Source: Bacteroidota bacterium (GTDB taxonomy: Bacteria > Bacteroidota > Ignavibacteria > Kryptoniales > JAKASW01). Taken from it: 64,000 nt of DNA. This document shows positions 51,664 to 61,879 of this stretch, piece after piece. The stretch is from contig JAKAMG010000004.1 of assembly GCA_021812985.1 (NCBI GenBank), positions 72,339 through 136,338 of the forward strand, written 5' to 3'. Under the pieces are notes generated by a model. It made no database searches and was not told the origin of the DNA. It saw only the letters and a list, made by a program, of their open reading frames with translations. The position numbers and the translations under genes are program-made. Numbering within the stretch: position 1 is the first letter of the stretch; each line of letters opens with the position of its first letter.

Positions 51664-52374
51664 CTATTTGACATGATATTTCAAGAACTCCAGCGTCATG
51701 GGCCAGGCCTGCTTCGAGGCTTTCTCGTTGTAACTTGCCCGCTGGTCGCAGAAGAATCCGTGATCGGCGTAGGAGAATATGACGCTACCGTAATCTTTCC
51801 CGGCGGCGCGAAGCGCGTCTTCCACAGCGCGAGTGTGCTCGGGAAGAATATGTTTGTCCAACCCTCCCCAGAAAAGGAGTACCGGGCCGTTGAGCTTCGG
51901 TGCGCGATCAAGAAGTCCTTGGGCGATCCCTCCGCCGTAGAATGAGACCGACGCGCTCAAGGGAACAATTGTGTCGGCGAAGAACGAGACTCTCCCTCCC
52001 ATGCAAAATCCGATTGAGAAGATGTTTGCCGGATCGGTGCCGGGATCGTTTCGCAGCCAATCGTAAACAGCTCTTATGTCAGCCTCAAGACCTTCGTTGG
52101 ATAATTTCGAGATATGCTGCTGCGTTGCCGGAAAATCAGTGTAGCTCCCCTCGAAGCCGGGTCCGCTGCGGTGGAACAGTTCGGGGGCGATTGCCGTGAA
52201 ACCTTCTCCGGCAAGCCTGTCCGCAACGCTGCGGATGTACGGGTTAACTCCGAAAGCCTCCTGGAAAACCATGATGGCAGGATGCTGCCCACCTTTCGCT
52301 GGCCTCGCCACATAGGCGGCCATGGTCGTGCCGTCAGATACTTTAAGATCTACAAAATTTTTTCTGTCAGACAT
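51664..52374 (-). CDS. Dienelactone hydrolase family protein
   Basis: The 236-residue alpha/beta hydrolase has a Cys nucleophile: GFCMGG, Cys124, in place of Ser. Other parts of the active site are the Asp in FWGGLDKHI and the His in SYADHGFFCDQR. Cys-Asp-His is the triad of dienelactone hydrolases, which open lactones of aromatic degradation, though many members act on other esters. It is the first gene of the redox cluster, upstream of the OYE gene by about 130 bp. Confidence 0.9.
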   Translation of the reverse strand: MSDRKNFVDLKVSDGTTMAAYVARPAKGGQHPAIMVFQEAFGVNPYIRSVADRLAGEGFTAIAPELFHRSGPGFEGSYTDFPATQQHISKLSNEGLEADIRAVYDWLRNDPGTDPANIFSIGFCMGGRVSFFADTIVPLSASVSFYGGGIAQGLLDRAPKLNGPVLLFWGGLDKHILPEHTRAVEDALRAAGKDYGSVIFSYADHGFFCDQRASYNEKASKQAWPMTLEFLKYHVK

Positions 52375-52585
52375 GTAAGCGGTCCTTTCTCAAAATCAAG
52401 AATCGAAAACGGAAATCACTGCGACTGAAATTACCGACAACGTCCCTCGCAGGAACCTCAGAGATCCGCATGAATCAGTTCAGGTTTCCAGAAGACATTC
52501 ACCACTTGGGGCGATGCCGCTACACTCTCCCAATCTGATCAGATTAACGATAAAACTTCGATTGTTGTTCCTCGCCCTGTAAATC

Positions 52586-53698
52586 TCAGTCTGGGATGGA
52601 ATAGTAGCGCTCCAGTGTTTCGACCACAGACTCTATGCTGAAGAACTCAATGACGCGTTTCCTTCCAGCTGCCCCGAATCGCCGCCGCTTGTCAGGATCC
52701 AGTGCCAGATCCGAGATGCCAGCGGCGAGCGCCGCGTGATCCTTGGGCGGGAATAGAATGCCCGTCTCGCCGTCGACCACTATATCCAGCACCCCCGCGC
52801 TTCCGCTTGACACGACAGGGAGGCTCATGGCCATTGCCTCGGTCAGGCCAAGTCCGAAAGACTCTTCGTGAGAAGGGAAAGCGAGTACGTCAAGCGCGGC
52901 CAGTATATGCGGCACATCCTTTCTGAAGCCGAGGAACCGTACCACATCGTCCACGCCGAGTTCGTGAGCCAGGCTATGCACGCTGGCGGCATATGCGTCT
53001 TCACCCTCGCTCGCGCCGCCGACGACGATGAATTGAAATTTCAGGTCAGAGTTTTCCTTGAGAACCGCGGCCGCCCTTAGAAATTCCTCATGCCCCTTGC
53101 CGGGCGTCATTCTTCCCACCATTCCAACTGCGATGACGTCTCCAGCGATATCGAGTGCTGTCCTTGCCGCCGATCTGTCGTATCGGGAAGGATCGAAAGT
53201 CTCCGGCGATATTCCGGGCGGCACAACGTGGACATCCGACTTGCTCAGCGGGCAAGTATTCAGAACGCTCCCCGCTATATAGTTGGATATGGCAAACGTG
53301 CCCTGCAACCGGCCGTAGAGGAATCGGTGGAACAGGTCTTTCTTCCTGACGCCGCTCGCCATGTGCTTGGTGAGGAAGAGCCTGGCACGCGAGTGCGCCA
53401 GCTTCAGAGCCGGAACTATCCACCACAGATCGTGCGACAGATGGGTGTGTACGACCTCATAATCGTAGCTCTTGAAGAGCCGGCCAAGCGCCCTAATCGT
53501 TCCGATAGCGCCGCTGTCATCGGCTAGGAGACCGATAGTTGGCACTCCGGCTTCGTCCGCCTCCCTGGAGAGTCGTGTCTGCGGGAGGCAAAGTAGACTC
53601 ACCTCATGGCCGCGCCTAATCAATTCGACCGAAGTCGCGAGTGCCTGCATTTCCAGGCCTCCCCAGGAACGGGAACCGCATGACTGGAGTATTTTCAA
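52586..53698 (-). CDS. GT4 family glycosyltransferase
   Basis: A 370-residue GT-B enzyme transferring a sugar from a nucleotide donor. N-terminal GGLEMQALATSVELIRRGHEV opens the acceptor domain. The donor domain includes VGMVGRMTPGKGHEEFLRAA, FLGFRKDVPHILAALDVLAF and SHEESFGLGLTEAMAMSLPVV, the E-x7-E motif of retaining GT4. The sugar is unknown, probably for LPS or exopolysaccharide. It lies 101 bp downstream of tolC on the same strand. Whether it is part of the efflux operon is uncertain. Confidence 0.88.
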   Translation of the reverse strand: MKILQSCGSRSWGGLEMQALATSVELIRRGHEVSLLCLPQTRLSREADEAGVPTIGLLADDSGAIGTIRALGRLFKSYDYEVVHTHLSHDLWWIVPALKLAHSRARLFLTKHMASGVRKKDLFHRFLYGRLQGTFAISNYIAGSVLNTCPLSKSDVHVVPPGISPETFDPSRYDRSAARTALDIAGDVIAVGMVGRMTPGKGHEEFLRAAAVLKENSDLKFQFIVVGGASEGEDAYAASVHSLAHELGVDDVVRFLGFRKDVPHILAALDVLAFPSHEESFGLGLTEAMAMSLPVVSSGSAGVLDIVVDGETGILFPPKDHAALAAGISDLALDPDKRRRFGAAGRKRVIEFFSIESVVETLERYYSIPD

Positions 53699-53799
53699 TT
53701 CTCAGCTCGCATCGGATTCAGGCAACTCGACGGCAAACCCATTTGAATTTAGCGACTCCATCCGGAAAAATCGTGCATCATCCGGATGCGTGCCGGGGT

Positions 53800-55128
53800 T
53801 TACCACGCTTTTTCTCCGACAGCCTGCTCAAGCTCGTACCTTCCGATGACGAAGTTGAACAGTGCCTGAAGTCTGCTGAGCCTCGCCTGAGCAAGTGCCG
53901 TCTCGGCATCCAGAAGATCAAGGTTTGTGACGGTTCCAGCCTCGTACCTTATTCTCGCGAGACTCAAAGCACTTTCGGCCTGTTGGACGGCCACGTTCGT
54001 TGTCTGGAGCTTGTCGACCGCCGAGTGGAGGTCAGACACCCCCTTCTCGACGTCTGCTTTAACAAGATCTTCCACAACCGACCTGCTCGACTGAGCGGCT
54101 TTGATTTCCGCGGATGCCTGCTGTTCCATGTTGTCTCTTCTATAACCTCCGAAGAACGGGATGACTCCCGAGATAGGAACCTGCAGCTGGGCTGCCGCCG
54201 CGAAGTTGCCTCGCCAGGCGTTCAAGTTCGGTTCGTAGCCGTTCTTGAAACCATAAACGAACGCGACGTTCAGCGAAGGATTGTAGATCGCGGAGGCCAC
54301 ATTGTACTGGGCACGGGCCGTCGCAATCTGGTCGTCGGCAGCCTTTACCTCCACCCGATTCCTTAGCGCCACGGCCGTGAGCGAATCGACGTTGAGAGTA
54401 ACCGGAGTCTCATCGAACTGTCCGGCTAGGTTGATCGGCGATCCGGGAGCAAATCCAAGTAGACGGCGCAGGGCAATCTTCGCGTTCTCCAGCGAGTTCT
54501 CGAGCCCAATTTTCTGGTTCTCAGCCGCGGCCACTCTGACCTGTGTCGTGAGCACGTCGAAGTCGGTCGCCGTTCCTGCTTCCACCCTCTTTTTGGTCAT
54601 CAGGAGATGCTGGTTCAGGTTACCGATCTCGTCATTCTGGACGCGAATGCTCCTCTCGAGGACGAGTATCGAATAAAAAGTTTGAATCGTCCGGTAGGCG
54701 AGCTCCTGTCGGACGAGTTCCAGCCTGTCCTTCGCACTTTCGACCTGTGTCTTCGATAGGTCTATACTCTTCTGACGTTTGTCGAAGTCGTAAACCGTGC
54801 CGCTGAACCCTATGTGTTCATCATAGTTGTTGGCTGGCGCGAGGAGTATGTTTCCAAATCCCGGAAAGCTAAAAGCGGGGACTGGTCCGATGCGCGTGTA
54901 GCCTAGAGAGACCCCTCCCTCCGGGTAAAGCGAGCTCCTGCTGACCCCAACGCCCGCCTCGGTCGCGTTTATCTGTTCCACCGCCTGCTGTATGGAAGGG
55001 TTTGTTGCGAGGACCATGCTTACCGCCTTGTCGACCGTGAGCGAATCCTGCCCCACTCCCTGACCGAACGCGGACGTGGCAACCGATAAGAATATGACTG
55101 TCGATAATATTTTAATTCTGGATTTCAT
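53800..55128 (-). CDS. tolC: TolC family outer-membrane efflux protein
   Basis: I choose the ATG at 55128 (GGTGGAA 5 bases ahead); an ATG four codons earlier also exists. The 442-residue protein has a signal peptide (to about residue 22) and two homologous OEP repeats of coiled helices, for example VDKAVSMVLATNPSIQQAVEQ in the first and ALRNRVEVKAADDQIATARAQ in the second. NLDLLDAETALAQARLSRLQ is the conserved turn of the helical barrel. It forms the trimeric exit duct for the transporters encoded just upstream, completing the pump. Confidence 0.92.
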   Translation of the reverse strand: MKSRIKILSTVIFLSVATSAFGQGVGQDSLTVDKAVSMVLATNPSIQQAVEQINATEAGVGVSRSSLYPEGGVSLGYTRIGPVPAFSFPGFGNILLAPANNYDEHIGFSGTVYDFDKRQKSIDLSKTQVESAKDRLELVRQELAYRTIQTFYSILVLERSIRVQNDEIGNLNQHLLMTKKRVEAGTATDFDVLTTQVRVAAAENQKIGLENSLENAKIALRRLLGFAPGSPINLAGQFDETPVTLNVDSLTAVALRNRVEVKAADDQIATARAQYNVASAIYNPSLNVAFVYGFKNGYEPNLNAWRGNFAAAAQLQVPISGVIPFFGGYRRDNMEQQASAEIKAAQSSRSVVEDLVKADVEKGVSDLHSAVDKLQTTNVAVQQAESALSLARIRYEAGTVTNLDLLDAETALAQARLSRLQALFNFVIGRYELEQAVGEKAW

Positions 55129-55210
55129 TATTTCCACCATTTAGTTTGTAAATCCTTTCGCCAGCGGAGCTTACGCTTCATTGTGCCGCCGTTCAACCGT
55201 TCCATTAAAT

Positions 55211-56833
55211 TCACTCCATCGCTACGACCTTGTCCCCCGCGGCCTTTTTGCGGTGCGTCCTCAGAAAGAAAATCGGAACGGCACACAGAAGCATGATGGC
55301 AAACGCAAAAAGAAACGCGTCGTCGGTAGCCTGAACAATCGCCTGCTGAGCCACGCTCGACAGGACCAATGCCCTGGCCCTCTCCAGCTCTGTGGACATG
55401 GGGGCGCTGATGGCCTGAGTTACGAAGTATCTCAAACCATTGATCACATGCTGGAAGGTCGTCGAATACTGGTTCATCGCCTCTCCGTCGACTGCAGTAT
55501 GAAAAAGGGTTCGCTGAGTCAGCAGCGTACCTATCACGGCGACGCCGAAGCTTCCACCAACCTGCCTTATCACGTTAAACAGGCCAGACGCCTGTGCCAT
55601 CTTTTCTTTCTTTATTTCCGAAAGTGCGACGGTGCTCAGCGGGGTGAAGAGAATTCCCATTCCAATCCCCCTCAGATAAACGGGGAGCATGACCTCTGAG
55701 TGCATGGAGTACAGCGACAGAAATCCGTTCAGGTACCAGCTTGAGGCGAGGAAGACGATCCCTACCAGCGAAATTATCTTGGGGTTAATTCTGTCTGCCA
55801 TGTAACCCGAAATCGGCGCGGCAACGCCCTGTATGAGCCCCATCGGCAAATACACCAACCCCGCCTGATAGGCCGTGTAGTTGAGCGAATTCTGAAGGTA
55901 TAGCGGGAGGAGGAATGTGCTCCCGAAGACCGAGAAACCGAATATGAACAGCACGATGTTCGCCATTCCATAATTGAAGTTCTTCAGAAGATTCAGCTCG
56001 AGTATCGGATGCTCTACCCTGAACTCGGTGAAGAGAAAGACTGTCAGCGCGACAGCGGCAATCGCGAAGCAAGACAGGATAAACGTCGAGGTCCAACCAC
56101 CCGTGTTCCATGAAGCATTCCCGTCAGCCAGAGCGAGGAGAAGCGAGACAAGAAACACGCTCATCGACGCGAAGCCGAGGAAATCGAAAGAGCGAGTCTT
56201 CGCCGCCTTGTATTCTCTCTGAATCGCCCAGCTCGCGAATATCGCAAAGAGCCCCACCGGCAAGTTCACGTCGAATATCGAATGCCAACTGAAGTTATCC
56301 ACGAGATAGCCGCCGATGAGCGGTCCGAACGAGACCGAGCTGGCCGCAGCTATTGACCAAAATCCCAGTGCCGTCCCCCGCCTTTCCAACGGAAACTCCC
56401 TGAGGACTATCGCCATACCGACGGGGGTAATTATACCGCCGCCAAGTCCCTGCATTATTCTGAAGAATATCAGGGCGTTTTCGTTCCACGCCAATCCGCA
56501 AAGGAACGAGCCGCTGGTGAAAAGGAAAAGGGCGAGCATGTAAATCTTTTTGTAGCCGAAATGATCGGCGATCCAGCCGGAGCTGGGAAGCATGACGGCA
56601 AACGCCAGAAGATAAGCGTTTATCACCCACTCTGCCTTGTCAACGGTTATCCCGAAGGCGGCCATGATCTTAGGCAGCGACACGTTGACTATAGTCGAGT
56701 CGAGCACCGCCATGAACGTGCCTATCATTATATTGGCCAGCACCCACCACTTGTACGATGAGTGATCGTGACGAATGGCCCCGATCCCGGGTCCCGAGAA
56801 CGAGCCGCTCCGATTTGATGTGTCCTTACTCAT
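55211..56833 (-). CDS. DHA2 family multidrug transporter (fourth EmrB copy)
   Basis: From the ATG at 56833 (MSKDTSNRSG) the protein has 540 residues and about 14 membrane helices. LDSTIVNVSLPKIM is motif D1 and SSGWIADHFGYKK is motif A. MGLIQGVAAPISGYMADR and FVYLPM-like loops match the EmrB/QacA class. It exports drugs by proton antiport, docking on EmrA and TolC. The C-terminus ends VVAME, matching the short acidic tail (AMD/AME) of the other three copies. It starts 11 bases after the third copy's stop. Confidence 0.9.
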   Translation of the reverse strand: MSKDTSNRSGSFSGPGIGAIRHDHSSYKWWVLANIMIGTFMAVLDSTIVNVSLPKIMAAFGITVDKAEWVINAYLLAFAVMLPSSGWIADHFGYKKIYMLALFLFTSGSFLCGLAWNENALIFFRIMQGLGGGIITPVGMAIVLREFPLERRGTALGFWSIAAASSVSFGPLIGGYLVDNFSWHSIFDVNLPVGLFAIFASWAIQREYKAAKTRSFDFLGFASMSVFLVSLLLALADGNASWNTGGWTSTFILSCFAIAAVALTVFLFTEFRVEHPILELNLLKNFNYGMANIVLFIFGFSVFGSTFLLPLYLQNSLNYTAYQAGLVYLPMGLIQGVAAPISGYMADRINPKIISLVGIVFLASSWYLNGFLSLYSMHSEVMLPVYLRGIGMGILFTPLSTVALSEIKKEKMAQASGLFNVIRQVGGSFGVAVIGTLLTQRTLFHTAVDGEAMNQYSTTFQHVINGLRYFVTQAISAPMSTELERARALVLSSVAQQAIVQATDDAFLFAFAIMLLCAVPIFFLRTHRKKAAGDKVVAME

Positions 56834-56844
56834 CTTCAATCTCA

Positions 56845-58497
56845 CTATTCCATAGCCATCAGGTGATCGCCATGTCCCTTCTTTTTCTTGCTCCGTAGGA
56901 ATAAGACGGGTACGATACATAGAAACGTTATCGTCGCGGCGATTAAGAAGTCATCGTCTACCGCCGAGACGAACGCCTGCTGGCTGACATTGTAAAGGAG
57001 AAGCGCATTTGCCCTGGCCGCGGACAAGGCCGAGTTGCCTCCGACCGCCTGCTGCGCAAACTGCTTCAGCCCGATAAGTGCGCTCTGAACGGCCGGCGAA
57101 TACTTGTTGACCGCCTGTCCGTATATAGTCTCATGGAATGTCGTGCGATCTGTCAGAAGGGTACCCATTATGGCAACGCCGAAACTTCCGCCGACCTGTC
57201 TCAAAACGTTATAAAGCCCGGAGGCGCGCGCCATTTTCTCCTTCGGCACTTTTGAAAGCGAGAGCGAGCTAAGCGGGGTGAAGATGAACCCCATACCGAG
57301 GCCACGAAGGTATATCGATATCATCACGGAGTGCGTCTCGGAAAAAAGCGAAAGGAAATGATTGCTGAAGAGACTCAGTGCGAGTACCACGACTCCGTAG
57401 AGGGCAAGGTATTTCGCGTTAAGCCTGTCCGATAAGTATCCCGCAAGAGGTCCCATTGTTCCCTGGAGAAATCCGAGGGGCAGGAAGAGCGATCCCGCCT
57501 GGAAGGCCGTGTAACCCAAACCGTTCTGCAGATACAGCGGGAGAAGGAATGTGCTTCCGAACATTCCCATTCCGAAAATGAAGAGCACCAGGTTCGCCAT
57601 CGCGAAGTTGAAATTCCTCATCAGGCTTAGGTCGACCAGCGGTTCGGAGGTATTCAGCTCCACGGCGATGAAGGCGACGAACCCTAGAAGGGAAAGTGCG
57701 AAACATGTTAGTATAAACGGCGATGTCCATCCTCCCGTGTTCCAGTCGGCGTCGCCATCAGACAGGGCAAGTAGAAGGGTCGTCAGAAAGAGCGCCATCG
57801 ACAGAAATCCGGCGAGATCGAAGCTGCGCGATTTCTGCGACTGGTACTCGCGCTGTATTACGAGTGTCGCGAAGATTGCGACGATCCCGATCGGCACATT
57901 TATATCGTAAATGGAATGCCAGACATAATTGTCGATGAGGTATCCGCCGAGCGTCGGACCGAGCGAAACGGAGGCCGCCGATGCAACCGACCAGAAACCG
58001 ATGGCTGTGCCTCTTTTTTCCGGAGGAAACTCCCTCATGACAATAGCCATGCCGACGGGCATCAAAAGTCCGCCGCCGATTCCCTGAATTATCCGAAATG
58101 CAATCAGAGCGGAGATGCTCCATGACAATGAGCAAAGGAGCGAACCGCCCGTAAAGAGTGTGAGCGCGGTAGCATAAGTCTTCTTATAACCAAACCTGTC
58201 CGCAATCCAGCCCGAAGTCGGAAGCATCACGGCAAGGGCAAGCAGATAAGCAGTCGCCACCCATTTTGCCGTATCCACAGTCACTCCGAAAGTTGCCATG
58301 ATGGTCGGCATCGAAACGTCGACGATGCTGGAGTCAAGCACGACCATGAAAGTCCCGAACATGACATTGAAGAGCACCCACCATTTATACGACGGATGCT
58401 CGTGGTGAGGAATCCCTAACGCGGAAGAAAGCGATCTCCCGCCACCATTTGAACCATGATGTGAGCTGTGATCCGAATTACTATCTTCGTTCTGCAT
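56845..58497 (-). CDS. DHA2 family multidrug transporter (third EmrB copy)
   Basis: The 550-residue protein has about 14 membrane helices. LDSSIVDVSMPTIMATFG is motif D1 (Asp in place of Asn after IV) and TSGWIADRFGYKK is motif A. VMREFPPEKRGTAIGFWSVA and a TolC-linked DHA2 architecture follow. Its N-terminal tail (NGGGRSLSSALGIPHHEHP) and the tail of the second copy (IGVPHHEHPSYKWWVL) are very similar, so copies two and three look like the most recent duplication. It ends LMAME. Confidence 0.9.
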   Translation of the reverse strand: MQNEDSNSDHSSHHGSNGGGRSLSSALGIPHHEHPSYKWWVLFNVMFGTFMVVLDSSIVDVSMPTIMATFGVTVDTAKWVATAYLLALAVMLPTSGWIADRFGYKKTYATALTLFTGGSLLCSLSWSISALIAFRIIQGIGGGLLMPVGMAIVMREFPPEKRGTAIGFWSVASAASVSLGPTLGGYLIDNYVWHSIYDINVPIGIVAIFATLVIQREYQSQKSRSFDLAGFLSMALFLTTLLLALSDGDADWNTGGWTSPFILTCFALSLLGFVAFIAVELNTSEPLVDLSLMRNFNFAMANLVLFIFGMGMFGSTFLLPLYLQNGLGYTAFQAGSLFLPLGFLQGTMGPLAGYLSDRLNAKYLALYGVVVLALSLFSNHFLSLFSETHSVMISIYLRGLGMGFIFTPLSSLSLSKVPKEKMARASGLYNVLRQVGGSFGVAIMGTLLTDRTTFHETIYGQAVNKYSPAVQSALIGLKQFAQQAVGGNSALSAARANALLLYNVSQQAFVSAVDDDFLIAATITFLCIVPVLFLRSKKKKGHGDHLMAME

Positions 58498-58553
58498 TTC
58501 TAGTTTGTTCTTTAGAAGGGACCCATTTGTCCATCAACCTAGCATTTCAAACT

Positions 58554-60185
58554 TCAATCCATAGCCACGGCGGTTATCTTCTCACCCGCACGCTTCTTGT
58601 ACCGCAGGAATACAATCGGGATCATACACGCGGCAGTTATCAGAGCTGCGACCAGGAAATCGTCGTCGACGGCAGAGACAAAGGCCTGCTGGCTCAGGTT
58701 GTAAACGAGGAGTGCGTTCGCGCGCATAGAAGCAAGCGAGGCACTGCTTCCGAGCACGTTCTGCGCGAACCCTCGAAGCCCGAAGAGGACGTTCTGAGTC
58801 ACGGGTGACGCCGTGTTGACGGCCTGGCCATACATCGTCGTATGGAAAATAGTCCGGTCAGTGAGGAGCGTTCCCATGATGGCGACGCCGAAACTCCCTC
58901 CGATCTGGCGGATGACGTTAAACAGTCCGGAGGCCTGCGCGAGACGCTCCCTTGGAATCTGGGCGAGCGACAGCGTGTTGAGCGGCGTGAAAATCAAGGC
59001 CATGCCAAGCCCGCGAAGATAAAGGGAGACCATAATCTCCGATCTCATGGAAAAGAGAGAGAGGTATCGGTTTACAAACAGACTCAACGCTAGGATCGCG
59101 ATGCCCACTGCGGAAACCACCTTCGGATTAGCTTTATCAGAGAGTATGCCGGAGATCGGCCCCATGACGGCCATTATCAGACCGAGCGGGAGAAAAAGCG
59201 AGCCGGCCTGAAATGCGGTAAATCCAAGCCCGTTCTGCAAATAGAGCGGGAGTAGAAAGGTGCTCCCGAACATCCCCATGCCGAATATGAAAAGGATAAG
59301 ATTGGACATGCCGAAATTGAAATTCTTAAGGAGCCGCAGATCGATGAGAGGATCGCGTATGTTGAACTCGACAGTAAGAAACACGACCAAACCGATCAGC
59401 GATAGGGCGAGGCATATAAGGATAAAGGGTGAAGTCCATCCTCCGGTGTTCCACGATGCGTTCCCGTCAGAAAGCGCGACGAGAAGAGGAACGAGGAACA
59501 AGACCACCGAAAGGAAGCCGGTGATGTCGAAGGAACGGGTAGATGCCGTCTTGTACTCGCGCTGGATGACCATTGTCGCGAAGACGCCAAGGATTCCGAC
59601 TGGCACGTTTATGTCAAATATGGCGTGCCAGGCAAAGTTGTCGATGAGATAACCTCCAAGGGTCGGTCCCAGCGAGACAGATGCCGCGGACGCTATTGCC
59701 CAAAAGCCCAGCGCGAGACCGCGCTTCTCGGGTGGAAACTCCCGAACGACAATCGCCATTCCGACCGGCATCAGAAGGCCGCCACCTGCCCCCTGCAGTA
59801 CGCGGAATGCAATGAGCGCGGTCATGTTCCACGATATCGAGCAGAGAAGCGAACCAGCCGTGAAAAGGGCGAGCCCGAGCGTGTACGTCTTCCTGAAACC
59901 GAAGTGGTCTGCTATCCAACCCGACGTCGGGAGGAATATCGCGAACGCCAGGAGGTAAGCGGTGGCAATCCACTTGACCGTATCGATTCCCACCCCGAAA
60001 GTAGCCATGACCTTCGCCAGCGAGACGTCGACGATCGTTGAGTCGAGTACCACCATGAAGGTTCCCATCATCACGTTTGCGAGTACCCACCACTTGTACG
60101 ACGGATGCTCATGATGAGGGACCCCTATGCTTCCGGACAGGCCGGCGCCGTTCGATCTATTTTCAGAATTTCCATTGCTCTTCAT
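58554..60185 (-). CDS. DHA2 family multidrug transporter (second EmrB copy)
   Basis: The 543-residue protein has about 14 membrane helices. LDSTIVDVSLAKVMATFG is motif D1 and TSGWIADHFGFRK is motif A. VVREFPPEKRGLALGFWAIA is the inner loop. Compared with copy three it shares the PHHEHPSYKWWVL lead and most helices. The C-terminus ends TAVAMD. It lies 56 bp upstream of copy three and 73 bp downstream of copy one. Confidence 0.9.
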   Translation of the reverse strand: MKSNGNSENRSNGAGLSGSIGVPHHEHPSYKWWVLANVMMGTFMVVLDSTIVDVSLAKVMATFGVGIDTVKWIATAYLLAFAIFLPTSGWIADHFGFRKTYTLGLALFTAGSLLCSISWNMTALIAFRVLQGAGGGLLMPVGMAIVVREFPPEKRGLALGFWAIASAASVSLGPTLGGYLIDNFAWHAIFDINVPVGILGVFATMVIQREYKTASTRSFDITGFLSVVLFLVPLLVALSDGNASWNTGGWTSPFILICLALSLIGLVVFLTVEFNIRDPLIDLRLLKNFNFGMSNLILFIFGMGMFGSTFLLPLYLQNGLGFTAFQAGSLFLPLGLIMAVMGPISGILSDKANPKVVSAVGIAILALSLFVNRYLSLFSMRSEIMVSLYLRGLGMALIFTPLNTLSLAQIPRERLAQASGLFNVIRQIGGSFGVAIMGTLLTDRTIFHTTMYGQAVNTASPVTQNVLFGLRGFAQNVLGSSASLASMRANALLVYNLSQQAFVSAVDDDFLVAALITAACMIPIVFLRYKKRAGEKITAVAMD

Positions 60186-60258
60186 TGAATGTCCTTCTAT
60201 ATAAAAACCTCACTTACACAAGAACGTCCGGTCCCGCCGGACTTCACAAAAGCCGGTC

Positions 60259-61869
60259 TCAATCCATCGCGACAGCTTTGACTCCCGCCTGTGGCCTCTT
60301 CCTGCGCAAAAAGAAGATGGGAATCAGACAGAGTATTGTAATCGCGCCGGCGACCAGGAAGTCGTCGTTTACCGCTGAAACGAACGCCTGCTTCATAACG
60401 TGTCCGATGATGAGACCCTTTCCACGCATGGATGACACATTGCCCGAACCTCCCACGACGTGCTGGGAAAAATGCGTGAGCTTGTCCATCGTGTTCCGGA
60501 AGGCGGAGGAGTGCTGGTCGACGGCAATCCCGTATGAGGCGGTATGAAATATCACCCGCCTGGTCAGAAGCGTTCCAAAGAGGGCCACGCCGAAGCTTCC
60601 ACCAACCTGCCTTATCACGTTGAACAGCCCCGAGGCCTGTGCCATCTTGTGCTTGGGAACGTTCGCGAGGGCCAGCGTGCTCAGCGGCGTGAACATAAGC
60701 CCCATAGCAAACCCCCTGAGATAAAGGGGGAGCATGATCTGTGAGTGCATAGAGTACAACGACAGGAAATAATTCAGATACATGCTGATCCCGAGGAGGA
60801 TTATTCCGACCGCCGCAGGTATGCGGGCGTCCACTCTGTCAGACATGAAACCCGCCACGGGGGCCATGATTCCCTGCAGAATCCCCACGGGGAGAAAAAC
60901 GAGCCCAGCCTGGAATGGCGTGTAGTTGAGGGAGTTCTGAAGGTAGAGCGGCATCAGAAAAGTGCTCCCGAACATGCCGAGCCCGAATATAAACAGAACA
61001 ATGTTCGTGAGCCCGAAATTGAAATCCTCCAGGAGCTTGAGCTCTATCAAAGGATGCTTCACGTTGAACTCGGCAACGAGAAAGACGACGAGTCCAAGAA
61101 CGGACAGGCCGAAACAAACGAGAATGAACGGAGAAGTCCAGCCGCCTGTGTTCCATGATGCGTTGCCATCAGTCAGCGCCAGGAGAAGAAAGGTGAGAAA
61201 GACCGAGACCGACACGAATCCTATCAGGTCAAAACCCCGCGTGTGCTCAGTCTTGTATTCGCGTTGGACAACCATGGTAGCGAAAATGCCCAAAATGCCG
61301 ACGGGGACGTTGACGTAGAATATCGTGTGCCAGGAGAAATTGTCGATCAGGTAGCCGCCTATCAGCGGGCCGAACGAAACCGAGGCCGCCGCGGCTATGG
61401 ACCAGAACCCGAGCGCGATCCCCCTCCTTTCGGGAGGAAACTCCCTTGTCACTATCGCCATTCCGACTGGCATGAGGAATCCCGCGCCGGCGCCCTGGAT
61501 GACGCGAAAGGCGACAAGAGCGTTCTCGTTCCATGCGGTGCCGCAAAGGAAAGAACCGACAGTGAAAAGGAAGAGGGCTAACGCGTATGTGCGCTTGTAT
61601 CCGAAGTGATCTGCGACCCACCCGGATGTGGGGAGCATGACCGCGAGAATCAACAGATAAGCCGTCATGACCCATTCGATCTTGTCGATAGTCACGCCGA
61701 ACGTCGCCATTATCTTGGGAAGTCCGACGTTGACTATAGTCGAGTCGAGAACGGCCATGAACGTTCCAATCATCACGTTGCCCAACACAAGCCACTTGTA
61801 AAACTGATGGCTGTGATGCAGCACGGACGATGGATTGCGCGCGGAACCCGCGTCAAGCGCCAGCGACAT
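60259..61869 (-). CDS. emrB: DHA2 family multidrug transporter (first EmrB copy)
   Basis: The 536-residue protein has about 14 membrane helices. LDSTIVNVGLPKIMATFG is motif D1, TSGWVADHFGYKR is motif A, and VTREFPPERRGIALGFWSIA is the inner loop. It starts 10 bases after the EmrA stop, so it is the copy that most directly matches the usual emrAB pair. The C-terminus ends KAVAMD. It shares the DSTIVNV motif with copy four, while copies two and three have IVDV. Confidence 0.92.
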   Translation of the reverse strand: MSLALDAGSARNPSSVLHHSHQFYKWLVLGNVMIGTFMAVLDSTIVNVGLPKIMATFGVTIDKIEWVMTAYLLILAVMLPTSGWVADHFGYKRTYALALFLFTVGSFLCGTAWNENALVAFRVIQGAGAGFLMPVGMAIVTREFPPERRGIALGFWSIAAAASVSFGPLIGGYLIDNFSWHTIFYVNVPVGILGIFATMVVQREYKTEHTRGFDLIGFVSVSVFLTFLLLALTDGNASWNTGGWTSPFILVCFGLSVLGLVVFLVAEFNVKHPLIELKLLEDFNFGLTNIVLFIFGLGMFGSTFLMPLYLQNSLNYTPFQAGLVFLPVGILQGIMAPVAGFMSDRVDARIPAAVGIILLGISMYLNYFLSLYSMHSQIMLPLYLRGFAMGLMFTPLSTLALANVPKHKMAQASGLFNVIRQVGGSFGVALFGTLLTRRVIFHTASYGIAVDQHSSAFRNTMDKLTHFSQHVVGGSGNVSSMRGKGLIIGHVMKQAFVSAVNDDFLVAGAITILCLIPIFFLRRKRPQAGVKAVAMD

Positions 61870-61879
61870 TTCCGGATTC

